The notes under the pieces are model-generated. The model worked only from the letters and a program-made list of their open reading frames with translations. It was not told the DNA's origin and ran no database searches. Below, one piece after another: positions 17,790 through 21,181 of a stretch of 21,181 nucleotides of DNA (within the stretch, counting starts at the first letter, position 1; the number at the start of each line of letters is the position of its first letter). Where the stretch lies: NCBI GenBank assembly GCA_036824465.1, contig DAITAC010000072.1:1-21181 (forward strand). The letters run 5' to 3'. Made by a program: the position numbers and the translations under genes. The DNA is from JAKOQB01 sp036824465. GTDB taxonomy: Bacteria > Pseudomonadota > Gammaproteobacteria > Burkholderiales > Burkholderiaceae_F.

Positions 17790-19811
17790 TCAAGCCGTTG
17801 GGGATGGGGCCCTTACGGAAGGATTCACCGGCGCCCACCGTTCCACCGCCGCTGCCAGTTGCGCGCGCGTAAACGGCTTGCCAATGTGATCATCGAAACC
17901 CGCCGCCAGACTCGCTTCAGCGTCGCCCGCCATCGCGTTTGCAGTCAGCGCAACGATCGGCATGCGCGTCCGGCCGGCGGCGGACTCCTCGGCGCGCCAG
18001 TGCCGCACAGCCTCGTAACCGTCCATGCGCGGCATATGGCAGTCCATCAGAACGAGATCAAACGCGGCGCTGCGCAATTCTCGCAGCGCCGCCTCCCCGT
18101 CCGTCGCGGCGGTGATCGCGACGCCGAGCCGGTCGAGCATCGCGCGCACCACCAGCATGTTGACCGGGTTGTCTTCGACGATCAGGACACGCACGCCGGC
18201 AAAGCGCGCCGACGATTCCACCACGTCGTGCGAGGCGCACTCCGCCTGTGGCTCGCTGCGACCAGCCGACAGCGCCAATTCGATCCAGAACACGGAACCC
18301 TGTCCTGGCAGGCTTTTGACGCCGATCGTCCCGCCCATTCGCTCGATGATTTGCTTCGAGATCGCCAGTCCGAGGCCGGTTCCGCCGAAGCGGCGCGTGG
18401 TCGACGCGTCTGCCTGCGTGAACGGCGTGAACAGCGTCGCGGCCGTTTCCGGCGACAGTCCGATGCCCGAGTCCTCGACCTCAATCCGCACGCGCGACCG
18501 GGACGAATCATCATTGACTCCAGCCGCCATCCGCTGCGCGCGCAGAAAGACGTTGCCGCGGTCGGTGAACTTGATCGCGTTACCGACCAGGTTGGTCAAC
18601 GCCTGTTGGAGCCGCAACGGGTCGCCGACCAGTGCCCGCGGCAGCGCCGCGTCGCACGAGAATTCGAATGCCAGCCCCTTGGACTGCGCCTGCGGCGCAA
18701 ACAAGCGCCCGACGCGCTCGACCAATCCGCTCGGGTCGAAATCAATCTGCTCCAGATCGAGCCTGCCAGCTTCGATCTTCGAGAAATCGAGGACGTCGTT
18801 AATGATCGCAAGCAGGCTGCGTCCAGAACCGACCAGAAGCCCGACCTTCTCTCGCTGCGATGGGCTCAGCGTTTCTTCCTGCAGCAGCTCGGCGATCCCG
18901 AGCAGGCCGTTCAACGGCGTGCGCATTTCATGGCTCATGTTTGCCAGGAACTGGGACTTCGCCATGCTGGCGGCATCGGCGGCCTGCTTCGCGCCGCGCA
19001 GCGCCTCCTCCGCTTTCACACTGGCGGTGATGTCGCGCGCGATACCCTGATAACCGCAGAAGTGGTTCTCCGAGTCAAACATCGGCACACCGGATACGAG
19101 AACGAAGTGTGAATCGCCGTCTGCACTGTCGCGCCGCAAGACCAGATCGCGGAAAGGCGCGTGCGCTGCAAGTAGCGTCCTGTGCTCCTCCCACGTGCAG
19201 CTGACCGGATGGGTATTGGGCAACTCCCAGCGCCGGCGGCCAACGTGATCCGATGGCGCCAAGCCTCCGCGTCCGTCGCTGCGACCCGCGGTGCTGACGA
19301 AGCGGAGCTGCGCGTCCTGCTCCCAGTACCAGTCGGTCGACAGTTCGGTCAGGCTGCGGAATTTCGCTTCGCTGGCCCGCAAGTGCGTTTGCGCTGTCTT
19401 GTGCTCGGCGACCAGTTGCGCAATGCGTGATGACAGCGCTTCCAGCCCGGCATCGCCCTCGTCTGGCAGGTTCACGCCCGCGCTCAGCGCCAGTTGGTGC
19501 ATGGACTCGCGCAGATGCTGCACAACCCGCTGCTGCGCGGACGCTTCGGCGCGAATGCTCAGGTTGGCCTCCAGCAGTTCGCTCGAACTGATGTCAAGAC
19601 TGCGACTGCTCAGGGTCAAGTCCCGGTCGTATTGCTCATAGGCTTCGTCGATCTTCTGCAGCAGCGATCGAAGACCGAGGAGTGCGCGCGCCACAGGCCC
19701 GGCCTGTGACTGGGCAGCTTGCTCGGCGGCGTGCAAGAAAGCCTCGAGAGAAAGTGCGCCGTCCAGCCCGAGGCTGCGCTTCAATTGCCGGGAGAGAAGC
19801 CTGTGCTGCAT
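17790..19811 (-). CDS. Soluble PAS hybrid histidine kinase paired with a FIST sensor (NahK-like)
   Basis: 673 residues from ATG 19811, which overlaps the TGA of the FIST gene by one base. A start 48 bases upstream would lie inside that gene and adds a poor leader. There is no membrane segment. The N-terminal about 130 residues (RLLSRQLKRSLGLDG, then KIDEAYEQYDRDLTLSSRSL and a coiled coil) form a helical module that I recall from other kinases encoded next to FIST proteins. A PAS domain (about 155-275) follows. HisKA has SHEMRTPLNG with His294. The ATPase has NLVGNAIKF, DSGIGL and GGTGLGLAISK. REC has phosphoacceptor Asp590 (VLMDCHMPRMDG) and an intact GKPF lysine. Function inferred: cytoplasmic kinase controlled by the FIST protein. 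In Pseudomonas the comparable NosP/NahK pair responds to nitric oxide. Confidence 0.92.
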   Translation of the reverse strand: MQHRLLSRQLKRSLGLDGALSLEAFLHAAEQAAQSQAGPVARALLGLRSLLQKIDEAYEQYDRDLTLSSRSLDISSSELLEANLSIRAEASAQQRVVQHLRESMHQLALSAGVNLPDEGDAGLEALSSRIAQLVAEHKTAQTHLRASEAKFRSLTELSTDWYWEQDAQLRFVSTAGRSDGRGGLAPSDHVGRRRWELPNTHPVSCTWEEHRTLLAAHAPFRDLVLRRDSADGDSHFVLVSGVPMFDSENHFCGYQGIARDITASVKAEEALRGAKQAADAASMAKSQFLANMSHEMRTPLNGLLGIAELLQEETLSPSQREKVGLLVGSGRSLLAIINDVLDFSKIEAGRLDLEQIDFDPSGLVERVGRLFAPQAQSKGLAFEFSCDAALPRALVGDPLRLQQALTNLVGNAIKFTDRGNVFLRAQRMAAGVNDDSSRSRVRIEVEDSGIGLSPETAATLFTPFTQADASTTRRFGGTGLGLAISKQIIERMGGTIGVKSLPGQGSVFWIELALSAGRSEPQAECASHDVVESSARFAGVRVLIVEDNPVNMLVVRAMLDRLGVAITAATDGEAALRELRSAAFDLVLMDCHMPRMDGYEAVRHWRAEESAAGRTRMPIVALTANAMAGDAEASLAAGFDDHIGKPFTRAQLAAAVERWAPVNPSVRAPSPTA

Positions 19812-20950
19812 CACTCGTACAGGTACGTGATCGTCATCGTCTGGTTGTGCAGCTCGCATTCGGTCGAACCGACGAACGGGCTGATCTCACCATTCGAGTA
19901 GAACCCCGTGATCGACGCACCGGTCCCGAAGACGTTGGCCACCGCCTCGACTTCGTCGTCGACGCGCCCACCCATCACTAGCTTGCGTCCGACACAGCTC
20001 ACCAGAATCGCCACCCCAGGACGCGGCGACTCGAACATCTCGCGCGCTGCGTTGGCCGCCGCCTCCGCACCTTCGATCAGGGCGTTCGTGCTCGCGTGCA
20101 TCAGTCGCAGATAGCCGCTTTCGCGGATGTCGCCGGCAAGAATCAGGCTGCCGTCTGCTTCATCGATGCCAAGGATGGTGCGGATCAGGCCGATTTCGCG
20201 CTGATCGTTGCCGAGCATTGCGAACGGGAAAAGCAGCCCGGAGGCGGGCAGATCCTTTGCGTACTCGCCGAGGTAGCGCTTATAGACGTCAAGCGCCGGC
20301 TCGCCGTCGAGCTCGTACAGAAGATTGCCCTGCGCACGAGTGACTTTGCGCGGGGGCCCGAAGGGTTGCCATCCGCCGAATGAGCCATGCGCGATCCGGA
20401 TCGCAGATCCATAGAAGCCGATTGCGACGATCGCGCGCTCCGAGACGCCATCGTTGCACAGAGTCCATGTGCGCTGGAAGGCACCAGCGTCGCCGGCGAG
20501 GCCTCCAGTCAGTACCACGTTGCGGCCGACACCTCCGGTGATTCCGTCGATGAGTGCGCTGCCGTCGATCTGCACACCCTGGCCGAGAATCAGTACGGCA
20601 GAAAGATCGTCGGCGACGAGCTGCGCCGCCAGGCGCGCACCCGCTGCGAGTGAATCGTCCATGCCAGTCAGTTCGACCGCGGCGAGGCGGAAGGCCGGCG
20701 TGCTGAATCGGATCGCAGTGATCACCACGCTGCCGTCGCTCACACCGCTGTTTGAAATTTCGCCCGCCGTGCTGCATCCCACGCGCTGGGCCCGCGGAAA
20801 CGCGGCTGCCAGCAGTGGTGCGAAATCCTGACGCTTGAACGCCTCGACCGCGGCAAACACCAGCAGCAGATGCGGGTCGAGCTCCGCGAGCGCGGAAAAG
20901 TCCGCCGACGCCAGTGACGCGGCGTCGACCTCAAGTTGCATGGCACGCAT
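19811..20950 (-). CDS. FIST-domain sensor protein (NosP-like)
   Basis: 379 residues from ATG 20950, chosen for the GGGAGG ribosome-binding site just upstream. An in-frame TTG at 21022 would add 24 polar residues with no comparable site; ATG 20941 is also possible. No signal peptide, so cytoplasmic. The FIST N-terminal half (about 15-205) has GCSTAGEI near residue 60 and a Gly-rich ILGQGVQIDGSALIDGI region. The FIST_C half (about 215-355) follows KVTRAQGNLLYELDGEPAL and includes a YLGEYAKDLP stretch. The conserved-looking histidine in AHGSFGGWQPFG is His188. FIST proteins are intracellular ligand sensors; some (NosP) bind haem and nitric oxide and control an adjacent kinase. The one-base overlap with the kinase start supports a sensor/kinase pair. 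Haem binding is not demonstrated by sequence. Confidence 0.92.
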   Translation of the reverse strand: MRAMQLEVDAASLASADFSALAELDPHLLLVFAAVEAFKRQDFAPLLAAAFPRAQRVGCSTAGEISNSGVSDGSVVITAIRFSTPAFRLAAVELTGMDDSLAAGARLAAQLVADDLSAVLILGQGVQIDGSALIDGITGGVGRNVVLTGGLAGDAGAFQRTWTLCNDGVSERAIVAIGFYGSAIRIAHGSFGGWQPFGPPRKVTRAQGNLLYELDGEPALDVYKRYLGEYAKDLPASGLLFPFAMLGNDQREIGLIRTILGIDEADGSLILAGDIRESGYLRLMHASTNALIEGAEAAANAAREMFESPRPGVAILVSCVGRKLVMGGRVDDEVEAVANVFGTGASITGFYSNGEISPFVGSTECELHNQTMTITYLYE

Positions 20951-21181
20951 GAGACCTCCCGTGGATTGCCGTCGATTCTGGTCAAGCGCCCCCGCGGTCG
21001 ATAGGCGGAAAAACTTGAACAAATCCGCCCTCTTCCCGACTGACCAGCTTGATCTTCTGCAAACCGCCTCGGAATTCGGCGCCTGGCGGCCGAGGTGGTC
21101 TGATTGAATTAGCTCGTTGGTTCTTCACTAGGCGCGATCACGATCAGTCGTTGATTGTTCTTTGTCATCCCACGGTTGCTG

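Noticed and set aside
17859..19112. 417-residue plus-strand frame antisense to the PAS hybrid kinase
   Set aside because: Same reason: the opposite strand encodes an intact kinase with conserved H, N, G1, G2 and REC motifs.

Overview
The window looks like chromosomal DNA of a GC-rich Gram-negative proteobacterium. A betaproteobacterium (Rhodocyclales/Burkholderiales-like) is my best guess, from the style of ThiC, the YfiR-type protein and the density of c-di-GMP and hybrid-kinase genes, but the lineage is inferred, not proven. Twelve protein-coding genes are supported, one of them cut by the left edge. No tRNA, rRNA, CRISPR array, insertion sequence or prophage is visible.

Left part (1-9626). 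The end of a subtilisin-like (S8) protease carries nine copies of a six-residue repeat. It is followed by a membrane PAS-GGDEF-EAL protein at 862-3453. Convergent to that is thiC (3470-5365, minus), preceded by a clear TPP riboswitch whose expression platform is a perfect hairpin over the Shine-Dalgarno. Divergent from thiC, a PstS-like periplasmic binding protein (5721-6563) and a membrane hybrid histidine kinase (6615-8891) form a likely sensing pair, followed by a small CBS-domain protein (9030-9626).

Right part (9708-20950, all minus strand). Two signalling operons are visible. The upstream one is a FIST-domain sensor (19811-20950) whose stop codon overlaps the start of a soluble PAS hybrid kinase (17790-19811). 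This resembles the NosP/NahK nitric-oxide arrangement. After 385 bases without a gene comes a tightly packed five-gene operon: a TonB-dependent receptor, a small secreted protein, a YfiR/DUF4154 protein, a CHASE8-HAMP hybrid kinase with REC-REC-HPt, and a REC-PAS-GGDEF-EAL protein. Gaps or overlaps between these genes are 6 nt or less in three cases and about 11 nt in the fourth.

The five-gene operon is the most interesting object here. In Pseudomonas YfiBNR, the periplasmic repressor YfiR acts on the CHASE8 domain of the diguanylate cyclase YfiN, and the outer-membrane protein YfiB relieves it. Here the same periplasmic pair (YfiR plus CHASE8) is kept. The outer-membrane partner appears to be a TonB receptor, and the output is a phosphorelay kinase followed by a response-regulator-type c-di-GMP enzyme. 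I infer a trans-envelope circuit that converts outer-membrane receptor status into c-di-GMP. Domain calls come from reading motifs by eye; no database search was run.
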